Position numbers and translations under genes: made by a program
Notes under the pieces: model-generated
What the model was told of the DNA's origin: nothing
The model's database searches: none
The model's input: only the letters and a program-made list of their open reading frames with translations
Part shown: positions 21,101 to 31,600 of the stretch, in pieces
How the letters are laid out: each line of letters starts with the position of its first letter
How positions within the stretch are numbered: position 1 is the stretch's first letter
DNA from: Bufo bufo
Taxonomy: Eukaryota; Chordata; Amphibia; Anura; Bufonidae
Direction: 5' to 3'
NCBI RefSeq assembly: GCF_905171765.1
Contig: NC_053392.1
Coordinates: 400,699,899 to 400,763,898, forward strand
DNA length: 64,000 nucleotides

Positions 21101-21495
21101 GAGTCTTCAAACAGAAGAAGAGACTGCTGCATAACTTGTGGCTCAGACCGTTTCCCTGATATGCTTGGGGGTGATGTGACAGACTGATGGGCTTGGTTTT
21201 CAGGTGCCACCTGTGCGCTTTCCGCAGAAGACTGGGTGGAAGACCATGTGGTGAACGTGCTGGAAGCACTGTCGGCCACCCAATCGATTAATGCCTGTAC
21301 CTGCTCAGGCCTTACCATCCTAAGAGCGGCATTGGGCCCCACGAGATATTGCGGTACATTCTGCCGGCTAGTTGAGGGAGTTCGTTCCCTACTGTGTGCG
21401 CCTGGGGCCGAACGGCCACGTCCTCTACCAGCAACAGAGGCTCCACGGACACCACCACGACCGCGTCCTCGTCCCTTAATAGTATTTTTCTTCAT
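18109..21495 (-). CDS. hAT transposase with BED zinc finger, 1,128 aa
   Basis: Cuts and pastes hAT-A by binding its termini. Regions in order: an RG-rich basic N-terminus (residues 7-28, GRGRGRGG), a long acidic, low-complexity stretch to ~280, a BED zinc finger at about 281-332 (SSLAWHFFKQC ... CTLC ... H...H), a glutamine/proline/serine linker, then an RNase-H-like catalytic core with LTTDTWTS near 492, VVCDNGRNLVAALGLAG near 621 and DVPTRWNST near 703. An acidic insertion follows near 830-900. The C-terminal hAT dimerisation domain lies at about 1055-1112 (ALEVLSCPVASVLSERVFSTAG). No stop or frameshift over 3.4 kb. The ATG at 21495 precedes the basic N-terminus, which hAT-B also has. It is longer than most hAT transposases because of the N-terminal extension and the acidic insert. 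Confidence 0.95.
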   Translation of the reverse strand: MKKNTIKGRGRGRGGVRGASVAGRGRGRSAPGAHSRERTPSTSRQNVPQYLVGPNAALRMVRPEQVQALIDWVADSASSTFTTWSSTQSSAESAQVAPENQAHQSVTSPPSISGKRSEPQVMQQSLLLFEDSASRVSQGRPPSPSPVEEDIPCTDAQPLMSPDEEDMGIPPQQSHRLSDDDETQVPTAASFCSVQTEQEEVREGDWVEDDAEDDEVLDPTWTEGRGDDFHSSEEEVVVRPRQQRSQRGSRGPKQTSRRPQSSPATGHRQQGPSPTKAASKSSLAWHFFKQCPTDKTRVTCTLCHQSLRRGINVLNLSTTCMTRHLHAKHELQWGTHLKNQALAEAPPAPSTAAASASASRGMLPPAEQQTEDVPPTPPPPPPSTSVSTISHSSVQLSISQTLERKRKFPPSHPRALGLNASISKLLAFEMLSFRLVDTDSFKQLMDMAVPQYVVPSRHYFSKTAVPSLHMQVSDKIKCALRNAICGKVHLTTDTWTSKHGQGRYISLTAHWMNVVAAGPPADSSLAHVLPPPRIAGHHSLPPVASSSYSASSSTASTSSSGQPHTFTTNFSTARGKRQQAILKLICLGDRPHSAKELWRGIEQQTDEWFLPVGLKPGLVVCDNGRNLVAALGLAGLTHIPCLAHVLNLVVQRFIHHYPNMSELLHKVRAVCARFRRSHPAAARLSALQRNFGLPAHRLICDVPTRWNSTLHMLERLCEHQQAIVEFQLQHARVSRTAEQHHFTTNDWASMRDLCALLRCFEYSTNMASGDDTVISVTIPLLCLLEKTLRAMMLEEVAQVEEEEEDEGSFLTLSGQSVRSGSEGGLFKQQRTGSQVASQGTVLEDEEDEEEEVEGDEDDASSQRGGSPGPSLVRGWGDTVDDDDTPPTEDSLSLPMGSLAHMSEYMLQCLRNDSRVAHVLTCADYWVATLLDPRYKDNVPTLIPELERDRKMREYKRTLIEALLRAFPHVTGEQVEGEGRGVARGRQRSCVTASSSEGRVSMAEMWKSFVSTPQLSAPTPDTERVSRRQHFTNMVEQYVCTPLHILTDGSAPFNYWVSKLSTWPELACYALEVLSCPVASVLSERVFSTAGGVITDKRSRLSTANVDKLTFIKMNQAWIPQDLSLPCAE

Positions 21496-21524
21496 TGTTG
21501 CGATTCAACTCGCACCACAATGAA

Positions 21525-24500
21525 ATATATTATTTTTTATAAGCAAAATCCCCTCACTGGAATACTTTCAGTCTTTTGACTGTATGGATTACAGATGGAA
21601 TGACTGTTATATGTGAGTACCGCTTTCTTTGACAGATTCTAGTATGGGTACATATATGTTTTCCCAACCCCAGCACATTAGTTTGCTAATTCCAGATGTA
21701 TGAAACGCAGGCCTAACTGTATCTAGTATATTGAACGCCAGATAAACTAACTTGGCCTTTTTTAAATAAAAAAAAAATTCCCTCACTGGAATACTTTCAG
21801 TCTTTTGACTGTATGGATTACAGATGGAATGACTGTTTTATGTGAGTACCGCTTTCTTTGACAGATTCTAGTATGGGTACATATATGTTTTCCCAACCCC
21901 AGCACATTAGTTTGCTAATTCCAGATGTATGAAACGCAGGCCTAACTGTATCTAGTATATTGAACGCCAGATAAACTAACTTGGCCTTTTTTAAATAAAA
22001 AAAATCCCCTCACTGGAATACTTTCAGTCTTTTGACTGTATGGATTACAGATGGAATGACTGTTATATGTGAGTACCGCTTTCTTTGACAGATTCTAGTA
22101 TGGGTACATATATGTTTTCCCAACCCCAGCACATTAGTTTGCTAATTCCAGATGTATAAAAACGCAGGCCTAACTGTATCTAGTATATTGAACGCCAGAT
22201 AAACTAACTTGGCCTTTTTTAAATAAAAAAAAAATTCCCTCACTGAAATACTTTCAGTCTTTTGACTGTATGGATTACAGATGGAATGACTGTTATATGT
22301 GAGTACCGCTTTCTTTGACAGATTCTAGTATGGGTACATATATGTTTTCCCAACCCCAGCACATTAGTTTGCTAATTCCAGATGTATGAAACGCAGGCCT
22401 AACTGTATCTAGTATATTGAACGCCAGATAAACTAACTTGGCCTTTTTTAAATAAAAAAAATTCCCTCACTGGAATACTTTCAGTCTTTTGACTGTATGG
22501 ATTACAGATGGAATGACTGTTATATGTGAGTACCGCTTTCTTTGACAGATTCTAGTATGGGTACATATATGTTTTCCCAACCCCAGCACATTAGTTTGCT
22601 AATTCCAGATGTATGAAACGCAGGCCTAACTGTATCTAGTATATTGAACGCCAGATAAACTAACTTGGCCTTTTTTAAATAAAAAAAATTCCCTCACTGG
22701 AATACTTTCAGTCTTTTGACTGTATGGATTACAGATGGAATGACTGTTATATGTGAGTACCGCTTTCTTTGACAGATTCTAGTATGGGTACATATATGTT
22801 TTCCCAACCCCAGCACATTAGTTTGCTAATTCCAGATGTATGAAACGCAGGCCTAACTGTATCTAGTATATTGAACGCCAGATAAACTAACTTGGCCTTT
22901 TTTAAATAAAAAAAAAAATTCCCTCACTGGAATACTTTCAGTCTTTTGACTGTATGGATTACAGATGGAATGACTGTTATATGTGAGTACCGCTTTCTTT
23001 GACAGATTCTAGTATGGGTATATATATGTTTTCCCAACCCCAGCACATTAGTTTGCTAATTCCAGATGTATGAAACGCAGGCCTAACTGTATCTAGTATA
23101 TTGAACGCCAGATAAACTAACTTGGCCTTTTTTAAATAAAAAAAATCCCCTCACTGGAATACTTTCAGTCTTTTGACTGTATGGATTACAGATGGAATGA
23201 CTGTTATATGTGAGTACCGCTTTCTTTGACAGATTCTAGTATGGGTACATATGTTTTCCCAACCCCAGCACATTAGTTTGCTAATTCCAGATGTATGAAA
23301 CGCAGGCCTAACTGTATCTAGTATATTGAACGCCAGATAAACTAACTTGGCCTTTTTTAAATAAAAAAAATCCCCTCACTGGAATACTTTCAGTCTTTTG
23401 ACTGTATGGATTACAGATGGAATGACTGTTATATGTGAGTACCGCTTTCTTTGACAGATTCTAGTATGGGTACATATATGTTTTCCCAACCCCAGCACAT
23501 TAGTTTGCTAATTCCAGATGTATGAAACGCAGGCCTAACTGTATCTAGTATATTGAACGCCAGATAAACTAACTTGGCCTTTTTTAAATAAAAAAAAAAT
23601 TCCCTCACTGGAATACTTTCAGTCTTTTGACTGTATGGATTACAGATGGAATGACTGTTATATGTGAGTACCGCTTTCTTTGACAGATTCTAGTATGGGT
23701 ACATATATGTTTTCCCAACCCCAGCACATTAGTTTGCTAATTCCAGATGTATGAAACGCAGGCCTAACTGTATCTAGTATATTGAACGCCAGATAAACTA
23801 ACTTGGCCTTTTTTAAATAAAAAAAATTCCCTCACTGGAATACTTTCAGTCTTTTGACTGTATGGATTACAGATGGAATGACTGTTATATGTGAGTACCG
23901 CTTTCTTTGACAGATTCTAGTATGGGTACATATATGTTTTCCCAACCCCAGCACATTAGTTTGCTAATTCCAGATGTATGAAACGCAGGCCTAACTGTAT
24001 CTAGTATATTGAACGCCAGATAAACTAACTTGGCCTTTTTTAAATAAATAAAAAATTCCCTCACTGGAATACTTTCAGTCTTTTGACTGTATGGATTACA
24101 GATGGAATGACTGTTATATGTGAGTACCGCTTTCTTTGACAGATTCTAGTATGGGTACATATATGTTTTCCCAACCCCAGCACATTAGTTTGCTAATTCC
24201 AGATGTATGAAACGCAGGCCTAACTGTATCTAGTATATTGAACGCCAGATAAACTAACTTGGCCTTTTTTAAATAAAAAAAATTCCCTCACTGGAATACT
24301 TTCAGTCTTTTGACTGTATGGATTACAGATGGAATGACTGTTATATGTGAGTACCGCTTTCTTTGACAGATTCTAGTATGGGTACATATATGTTTTCCCA
24401 ACCCCAGCACATTAGTTTGCTAATTCCAGATGTATGAAACGCAGGCCTAACTGTATCTAGTATATTGAACGCCAGATAAACTAACTTGGCCTTTTTTAAA

Positions 24501-24540
24501 TAAAAAAAAAATTCCCTCACTGGAATACTTTATGGCTTTT
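21525..24540. repeat. ~230-bp tandem array upstream of the hAT-A transposase (13 full copies plus a partial)
   Basis: Nearly identical head-to-tail units beginning CCCTCACTGGAATACTTTCA and ending TTGGCCTTTTTTAAATAAAA. Starts lie near 21551, 21780, 22007, 22240, 22464, 22690, 22921, 23147, 23374, 23602, 23829, 24058, 24286 and 24512. Almost all length variation is in the terminal A run; only a few substitutions are visible. If transcription starts near the right end of the element, the array lies in the transposase 5' leader or a 5' intron. No ORF crosses it. Confidence 0.95.
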
Positions 24541-25378
24541 CACTGTATGGATTACAGGTGGACTGGTATTAGTAGGGGTGACACAAGCACACCCAAGTCC
24601 CTGATGTAGGATTTCTATGGCACAGACCACTATTACAAGTGATTAATGGACGTTGGGAGAGATTGTGCTGCAGCACTAGTCCCAAGATGGCCGCCGCCTA
24701 TCAGCCCAGTAACATGTGCCACAAAATGGTCTGCACAACCTTTAAAAAAAATAGCCTTGGACTGTGCTGCTAAATCGCTATTGGTCTGAATCCCAGGTGT
24801 AGATGTCTGACTTGTTTGGAGCTTTGGAATGCACACTGTGGCAGCTTCTGCTGCAGCACTACAAGTCGCAAAATGGCGGCCGGCGGTCAGCCCAGGTACA
24901 TGTGGATGGAAAAATCACTCTGGCCACTCTAAAAATAGCCAATCCCTATCAAAAAAGCAGCTCAGCTGCAGTTGTTCAGATGAATCACAGGTGGAGGAGA
25001 GAAATTTGCTTCCAGTTATTCAATTATCCCTGCCTATTCTCGCCCTAGCATCAGCTGCGTCTATCCCTGTTCTATTCACATCGGGAGTGAGCACGTCCCG
25101 ACGTGCGCACAAGCTTATAAAGAGGCTGAGTCACATGCTGCACTTGGCCAATCACAGCCTTGCCAATAGTAGGCATGGCTGCGATGGCATCTTAGGGCAA
25201 GTAGTATGATGCATGTTGATTGGCTGCTTTGCAGCCTTTCAAAATGCGCCAAAATACATGCCGAACGACGAACCCGAACCCGAACTTTTACGAAAAAGTT
25301 CGGGTTCGGGTCCGTGTCACGAACACCCCAAAATTCGGTACGGACCCGAACTATGCTCGAACTGTTCGCTCAACACTA
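24541..25378 (-). promoter_or_regulatory. Right terminal segment of hAT-A with promoter-like words
   Basis: No gene. On the minus strand, a TTTATAAGC TATA-like word lies near 25115-25123, and CCAAT-type words (ATTGGCC/GATTGGCT on alternate strands) lie near 25145-25230. Two related segments at about 24640-24720 and 24840-24960, each with AAGATGGCCGCC/AAAATGGCGGCC and CTGCAGCACTA, form an imperfect duplication. The terminal 120 bp carry GTTCGGG words. A leftward promoter for the transposase is inferred from position. Confidence 0.45.
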
Positions 25379-25386
25379 CTTATAAG
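25379..25386. repeat. 8-bp target-site duplication of the complete hAT, right
   Basis: CTTATAAG, identical to 13894-13901. Confidence 0.95.
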
Positions 25387-25879
25387 TACAGATACTGGAA
25401 AGAGAAAATCAATGGTTGATATTAAATCTTGCAATTTAATTTGTGTTGTTAAAGAGGTTTTCATGATTTTGACATCATGAGAACAATACCTAACAATTAA
25501 TCAGCAGTACCTCGCCATTGACTTCACTGATTATTTTGCCCTTCCTCTGATCCGTCACAACAATAACCCCGCAAAAACGGATCCTGTCTGTTGAGCATTT
25601 GCCTTCACTCGGTCAGCATTTGGTCAGTAATCTATCAGTATTGCTAATGCCCAAAAAAACAGGAGTGGATCTAAAACAGAGATGACACGTGAAATGAATG
25701 CTTTTGGCTACCAAATCATAAGCCAATTCTAATAAGACCATACAGGCCTTAAAGCAGCTACACAGACAGGATCTGTTGTGCGTCTCATTTTTCCTTCCTT
25801 CTGACAGATCAGAAGAAGAGTCAAATAAATGATGATGTCAGCCAGGTCGAAAGCCAAAATAGTGGATCAGTCATGAAGT
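25387..25879. other. Unassigned sequence right of hAT-A
   Basis: No gene, RNA or clear repeat boundary recognised. It is the continuation of 13356-13893 before the hAT insertion. Confidence 0.5.
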
Positions 25880-26117
25880 GGGGAAGGGTGGGAACAGCAG
25901 GAGAAGTCCACAGAGTGGACCTATGACATTGTGGTGAGGTGGAAGCAGCATGAGGAGACCACAGAGTTGCCCAATGACACGGTCTGGAGGTGCCAGGAGC
26001 ATGAGTAGGCCACAGAGTGGCATAATGACAGAGTCTGGAGGTGGCAGCAGCATGAGTAGGCCACAGAGTGGCACAATGACCGAGTAAGAGGTGGCAGCAG
26101 CATGAGTAAGCCACAGA
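25880..26117. repeat. ~54-bp minisatellite, left block
   Basis: Units containing AGCATGAGTAGGCCACAGAG and AGTCTGGAGGTGGCAGC. The minus strand reads open as repeated MPLCGLLMLL, an 18-codon periodic artefact. The array resumes at 27296 after an insertion. Confidence 0.8.
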
Positions 26118-27295
26118 CAGGGGCGTAACTACCATAGCGGCAGACCATGCGACTGCTATGGGGCCCAGGGCAAGAGGGGGCCCAGTCTTAGTCGGGATTA
26201 TCTCCTCTTCTACTGGGGGTGAAAAGTTGGTGTTGCCCAACCATTTTTCATCTGAGGGCCGCACTAGACATGGTATGATCTTTGCGGGCCAGAAAAAGGT
26301 AGCTTTGCCAGAAAGAAATGCAAACACTGTGAGGGGGCACGTGTGATCTGCATTGGAGGCTGCATTTAGAGCCTCTGTTGCAGATTCTGTTGAAAGATCA
26401 GACAAAAAAGGCTTGTATGCAGCACTTTTGTGTCCGGTAAAAAGAAAGTATCCCGAACAGAAACTGAACGGATCCCATCATGGTCGGTGGAGTCTGTTCA
26501 GCTTCTTCCCTGTGGGGTGACAGAAGGAGGGGGGAGCAGGGTCACTAGTGGGGTGACAGGAGGAAGGGGAGTAGGGTCCCTAGTGGGGTGATAGGAAGAG
26601 GGGGAAGCAGGGTCACTAGTGGAGGTGACAGGAGGACGGCGAAGCAGGGTCACCAGTGGGTTTATAGTAGGAGGGGGGAGCAGGGTCACTAGTGGGGTGA
26701 TAGTAGGAGGGGAGAGCAGGGTCACCGGGGACCAGTCACATGAGTCCACGCTCCTTACCTCTTCAGCAGCCCTGTCATGTTTCCCAAGGTCCCCGGGCAG
26801 CGTACTCCGCTCTCCTTACTACAGCCACCACGGGAGCTGGCCCCAGCTCCTTCCAGCTCCCGCCAGCTTCCACTGCTTGACCCAACTTGTATTGCTCTGG
26901 AGCGCTTATACCAACTAATAACAAAGCTCATTGCTGTAAGGAGCTTTGTTATTGGCCATTTCAGGCACAGGCAGTATCACTGCGCTGCCTATGCCATTCA
27001 CAGTGCTCATTGCGCTGATGAATGTGTGGGAAAAAGTCTAAGGCATATTGGAACGCCTTAGACTTTTTCTAGGGAGTTGCACGGGCCACATGACACAGCT
27101 TTGCGGGCCGGATTTGGCCCATGGGCCGTAGGTTGGGCATCACTGCTCTAAATGAACAACTTTTAGCAGTTGAGGGAGTGGAAAAATGGCCCAACGGTCA
27201 TTTTAAAGGGGTTTAGGCAGAAACCCTTCTGTCCTGTGTGGAGGGCCTGGTTTGGTCCTTGCTATGGGGCCCTTACTTCTCTATGTACACCACTA
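26118..27295. mobile_element. Non-autonomous hAT-like insertion with an 8-bp TSD and another element inside
   Basis: Flanked by GCCACAGA at 26110-26117 and 27296-27303, an exact 8-bp duplication that lies inside the minisatellite unit. The ends CAGGGGCGTAACTAC and (reverse complement of the right end) TAGTGGTGTACATAG are degenerate inverted repeats. No transposase. It contains a second inserted unit at 26228-27145. Confidence 0.75.
26228..27145. mobile_element. Charlie-like non-autonomous hAT inside the previous element
   Basis: The right end read inward is CAGTGATGCCCAACCTACGG and the left end is TGGTGTTGCCCAACC, resembling the CAGTG-type ends of Charlie/MER-like hATs. Both ends lie beside GGGCC-rich words (GAGGGCCGCA, GCGGGCCGGA). 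An imperfect ~35-bp minisatellite (GGGGTGACAGGAGGAGGG) fills 26510-26730. I could not find a matching 8-bp TSD. Confidence 0.55.
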
Positions 27296-27485
27296 GCCAC
27301 AGAGTCATAATGACCGAGTCTGGAGGTGGCAGCAGCATGAGTAGGCCACAAAGTGGAACAATGACAGAGTCTGGAGGTGTCGGCAGTAGAAGCATCAGGA
27401 GGAGGCCACAGAGCGGCACAATCACAGAGTGTGGAGGTGGCAGCAGCATGAGGAAGCCACAGAATGACACAATGACAGAATGTCG
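27296..27485. repeat. ~54-bp minisatellite, right block
   Basis: Resumes the array at 25880-26117 (GAGTCTGGAGGTGGCAGC, AGCATGAGTAGGCCACA). Confidence 0.8.
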
Positions 27486-29206
27486 ATCGACCAAGAAACT
27501 TCCGGGGGAACCTGCCTGGCATGAAAAGGCCTCTAGCGTAAAGATAGTTTTGAGCCCGGAAGAGTTGCGAAGTTCATCAACATACGTCACTAAAGATTTT
27601 ACAGCTAATAACGGCAGCACTGACCGCAGAATAAATTTAGTTTTTCAAAATAAATATTTTACCGCATATAACCGCAGCACTGACCACTGAATTAATTTTG
27701 TTTTTCAACCGACATACTTCAATAAAGATTTTACCACATTCTAGTACAGCGCTGAACAAAATTAGTTTTTCAACCGAAATAAGTCACAAAAGATTTTACC
27801 GCATATAACTGCAGCGCTGAACACAATTTGTTTTTCCACCAAAATAAGTCACAAAAGATTTTACCGCATATATAACGGAGCATGTAGATGGAGAGGGTCT
27901 TCGGATTCCCCCCGCACTATACGGACGTCTCAGAAATGAACCGCTGCTCCCTACAGTGAAGGGAAGGTCATGAAGCATCCCGGACATCCAGCATCTATTC
28001 GCCCCGCTGAAGGATTGTTTTGAAAGTGTGTAGAAGCCACACGGGGCCCCCACGCTGCAGATTTATCATGGAGACATCATGGAGATTTTACCGCATATAA
28101 ACTACAGCACTGAACGCTAAATGAATTTTTTTTAGACTGCAATACATCAATAACGATTTTACCACATATAACTGCAGCGTTGAACGCTGAAGAAATTTTG
28201 TTTTTCAACCGAAATACGTCACAAAATATTTTACCACATACAACTGCAGGGCTGAACGCTGAATACAGTTTGTTTTTCCACCGAAATACATTACAAAATA
28301 TTTGACTGCATATTACTACAGCGCTGAGCGCTGAATAATATTTGTCTTTCCACCGAAATATGTCACAAAAGATTTTACCGCATATAACGGAGCACAGAGA
28401 TGGAGAGGGTCTTCGGATTCCCCCCACACTATACGGACATCTCAGAAATGAACCGCTGCTCCCGACAACGAAGGGAAGGTCATGAAGCATCCCGGACATC
28501 CAACATCTATTCGCCCTGCTGAAGAATTATTTTGAAAGTGTGTAGAAGCCACACGGGGCCCCCACGCTGCAGATTTATCATGGAGACATCATGGATATTT
28601 TACTGTATATAAACTACAGCGCTGAACGCTGAATAAATATATTTTTCGACCGGAATACATCAATAAAGATTTTACCACATATAACTGCAGCGCTTAACGC
28701 TGAATACATTTTGTTTTTCAACCAAAATACGTCACAAAAGATTTTACCACATATAACTGCAGGGTTGAATGCTGATTACAGCTTGGTTTTTCACCGAAAT
28801 ACATCACAAAAGATTTTACTGCATATTACTACAGCGCTGAGCGCTGAATAAGATTTGTCTTTCCTCCGAAATACGTCACAAAAGATTTTACTGCATATAA
28901 CGGAGCACGGAGATGGAGAGGGTCTTCGCATTCCCCCCACACTATACGGACATTTAAGAAATGAACCGCTGCTCCCGACAGCAGCTTCTGGGAAGGTCAT
29001 GGAGCGTCCCGGGCATCCGGCATCTATTCGCCCCGCTGAAGGATTATTTTGAAAGTGTGTAGAAACCACATGAGGCCCCCACGCTGCAGATTTATCATGG
29101 AGACATCATGGAGATTTTACCGCATATAACCGCAGCGCTGACCGCTGAATAAATTTTGTTTTTTGACCGAAATACTTCTATAAAGATTTTACCCCATATA
29201 ACCACA
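27486..29206. repeat. ~71-bp array with a ~510-bp higher-order unit
   Basis: Monomers carry the words AAGATTTTACCGCATATAAC, GCGCTGAACGCTGAATAA and TTTTTCACCGAAATACGTCA. A distinct ~205-bp block starting GATGGAGAGGGTCTTCGGAT recurs at about 27892, 28399 and 28911, so a composite unit of about 510 bp repeats three times. No gene; short minus-strand frames repeat with the units. Confidence 0.85.
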
Positions 29207-29703
29207 TGTCACGGAACCATGAACCAGACGTACAACAACGGATAAGTGAAAATAAGAAGGCTTTATTGAAAATAAAGCTGTAAAGCAAAAGTCCAAACGG
29301 ATGGCGAAACCAAAGCAGAGTCTTTGCGAAGCCAGAGGTCAGGAACCAGAAGGGTAGTCAGACGAAGCCAGGATCAGGAACCAGCAGGGTAGTCAGACGA
29401 AGCCAGGATCAGGAACCAGCAGGGTAGTCGGACGAAACCAGGATCAGGAACCAGCAGGGTAGTCGGACGAAACCAGGATCAGGAACCAGAAGCAGCAGCA
29501 GTCTAGAAGCAGGTGAACACAGGAGGACCAAGCAAGGAACTGAAGCCACAGACCTCCTATATATATGAGCTAGGCATCCAGCTCCTCCCAGTGGGAAGGA
29601 GGAGCCGCAGGGTGGGAGGCTACAAGAAACCCAGAAACCAAGATGGCCGCCAGCACATGTCAAACGAAGGAGAACAGCAAGAAGGTAAGACCATGACACC
29701 ACA
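29202..29703 (-). mobile_element. Solo LTR (492 bp, 29207-29698) with 5-bp TSD
   Basis: Starts TGTCACGGAACC and ends CCATGACA, flanked by CCACA at 29202-29206 and 29699-29703. Read on the minus strand, it has a TATATATAGG TATA-like box near 29560-29570 and an AATAAAG polyadenylation signal near 29258-29272, which sets the orientation. A ~34-bp repeat (GAAGCCAGGATCAGGAACCA) occurs about four times at 29335-29490. The TGTCACGGA start resembles the gypsy LTRs at 35972 and 40718. No internal coding region remains, consistent with LTR-LTR recombination. Confidence 0.85.
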
Positions 29704-31600
29704 GCGCTAAACGCTGAATAAAATTTGTTGTTCCACCGAAATACGTCAATAAAGATTTTACCACAAATAATACTGCAGCACTGAACGCTGTATATATTTA
29801 GTTTTTTGACCGAAATACGTCACTAAAGGTTTTGCCACATATAACTGCAAAAGTGAACGCTGAATATATTTTGTTTTTGTACTGAAATAATAATAACTGC
29901 AGAAGTGAAATGCGTATATATTTTTCTTTTTGTACTGAAAAAAGCCAGTAAACGCTTTTAGCAGAAATACATGCACCAGTGAAGTGTGTATATTTTTTTC
30001 CTTTTTGTACTGAAATAGGACACTGAACGCTTTCACCACATATAACTGCAGAAGTGAAATGCGTATATATTTTTCCTTCTTAGACTGAAATAGGCCACTA
30101 AACGCTTTCAAGACATATAACCGCCACCGACGTGAACTGAGAATGTATTTTTCTTTTTGTACTGAAATAAGCCACTAAAGCTTTCAACACAAATAACCGC
30201 TGAAGTGAACTGAGAATATATTTTTCTTTTTGTACTGGAATACAAAATAGCACATATAACCGCCGCACTGACTGACTGCTACTGCTGCTACTTCTGTGAA
30301 CCCCTGCACCACTACTTCTTGGGCAGGTAGGCTGCTGCGAAGCAGGTGGTCTACCCCGGGCACGTTTGGCTCCCGACCTCCCACTGCTGCCACCCTGCTG
30401 ACTCCCAGCCATGCTTTCAACACATATAACCGCCGACGTGAACTGAGAATAGATTTTTCTTTTTGTACTGAAATAGGCCAGTAAACACTTTTAGCAGTAA
30501 TAACTGCACCAGTGAAGTGCGTATATTTTTTTCTTTCTGTACTGAAATAGGCCACTGAATGCTTTTGCCACAAATAAGTGCACCAGTGAAGTGCGTATGT
30601 TATCTTTTCTATAAGGAAATAGGCCACTGAACTCTTTTGCCACAAATAAGTGCACCAGTGAAGTGCGTATATTTTTTTCTTTCTGTACTGAAATAGGCCA
30701 CTAAACGCTTTTGCCACAAATAAGTGCACCAGTGAAGTGCGTATTTTTTTTCTTTCTGTGCGCTTTCCACACATATAACCGCCGACGTGAACTGAGAATA
30801 TATTTTTCTTTTTGTACTGAAATAGGCCATTAAACGCTTTCAAGACATATAACTGCAGAAGTGAACTGAGAATATATATTTTTTTTTGTACTGAAATAGG
30901 CCAGTAAACGTTTTTAGCAGAAATAAATGCACCAGTGAAGTGCGTATATATATCTTTTTTTTTTCTGTAATGAAATAGGCCACTAAACGCTTTTGCCACA
31001 AATAACTGCACCAGTGAAGTGTGTATTTTTTTTTCTTTCTATAATAAAATAGGGCACAAAACCCTTTTGCCACAAATAAGTACACCAGTGAAGTGCGTAT
31101 ATTTTTTTCTTTCTATAATGAAATAGGCCACTAAGCCCTTTTGCCACAAATAACTGCACCAGTGAAGTGCGTATATTTTTTTCTTTCTGTACTGAAATAG
31201 GCCACTGATTGCTTTTGCCACAAATAAGTGCACCAGTGAAGTGCGTATATTATCTTTTCTATAATGAAATAGGCCACTGAACTCTTTTGCCACAAATAAG
31301 TGCACTAGTAAAGTGCGTATATTTTTTTCTTTCTTTACTGAAATAGGCCACTAAACGCTTTTGCCACAAATAAGTACACCAGTGAAGTGCGTATATTTTT
31401 TTCTTTCTATAATGAAATAGGCCACTAAGCCCTTTTGCCACAAATAAGTGCACCAGTGAAGTGCGTATTTTTTTTCTTTCTGTACGCTTTCAACACATAT
31501 AACCGCCGACGTGAACTGAGAATATATTTTTCTTTTTGTACTAAAATAGGCCAGTAAACGCTTTCAAGACATATAACTGCAGAAGTGAACTGAGAATATA
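29704..31600. repeat. 72-74-bp tandem array, second block
   Basis: Monomers contain GCCACAAATAAGTGCACCAG, TGAAGTGCGTATA and TTTTTCTTTCTGTACTGAAA; GGCCACT landmarks recur at 72-74-bp steps (30551, 30623, 30697). Related to, but diverged from, the ~71-bp units at 27560-29206. Interrupted at about 30246-30412 by a short coding-like segment. Confidence 0.9.
30246..30412 (-). pseudogene. N-terminal fragment of a hAT-like transposase within the array
   Basis: On the minus strand an ATG at 30412 opens about 50 codons: MAGSQQGGSSGRSGAKRARG, an AT-hook-like KRARGRP, and a serine run. Composition and position (just after leader-type array units) recall the basic N-terminus of the hAT-A transposase, but sequence identity is not evident. 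Array monomers resume on both sides, so the rest of the gene is deleted. Weak call. Confidence 0.35.

Larger units (their letters stand above)
13902..25378 (-). mobile_element. Complete 11.5-kb hAT transposon with two internal tandem arrays (hAT-A)
   Basis: The termini are TAGAGTTGAGCGAAC on the left and GTTCGCTCAACACTA on the right (one mismatch as inverted repeats), flanked by the exact 8-bp TSD CTTATAAG. Subterminal zones at 13915-14030 and 25258-25360 are crowded with GTTCGGG/CCCGAAC words, likely transposase-binding sites. Inside, on the minus strand, the order is: right terminal segment with promoter-like words, 13-copy ~230-bp array, 1,128-aa transposase, and 93-bp array. It is far longer than typical autonomous hATs (2.5-5 kb), mainly because of the arrays (about 3.7 and 3.0 kb). 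Intact gene, ends and TSD make it a candidate for a recently active element. Confidence 0.95.
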
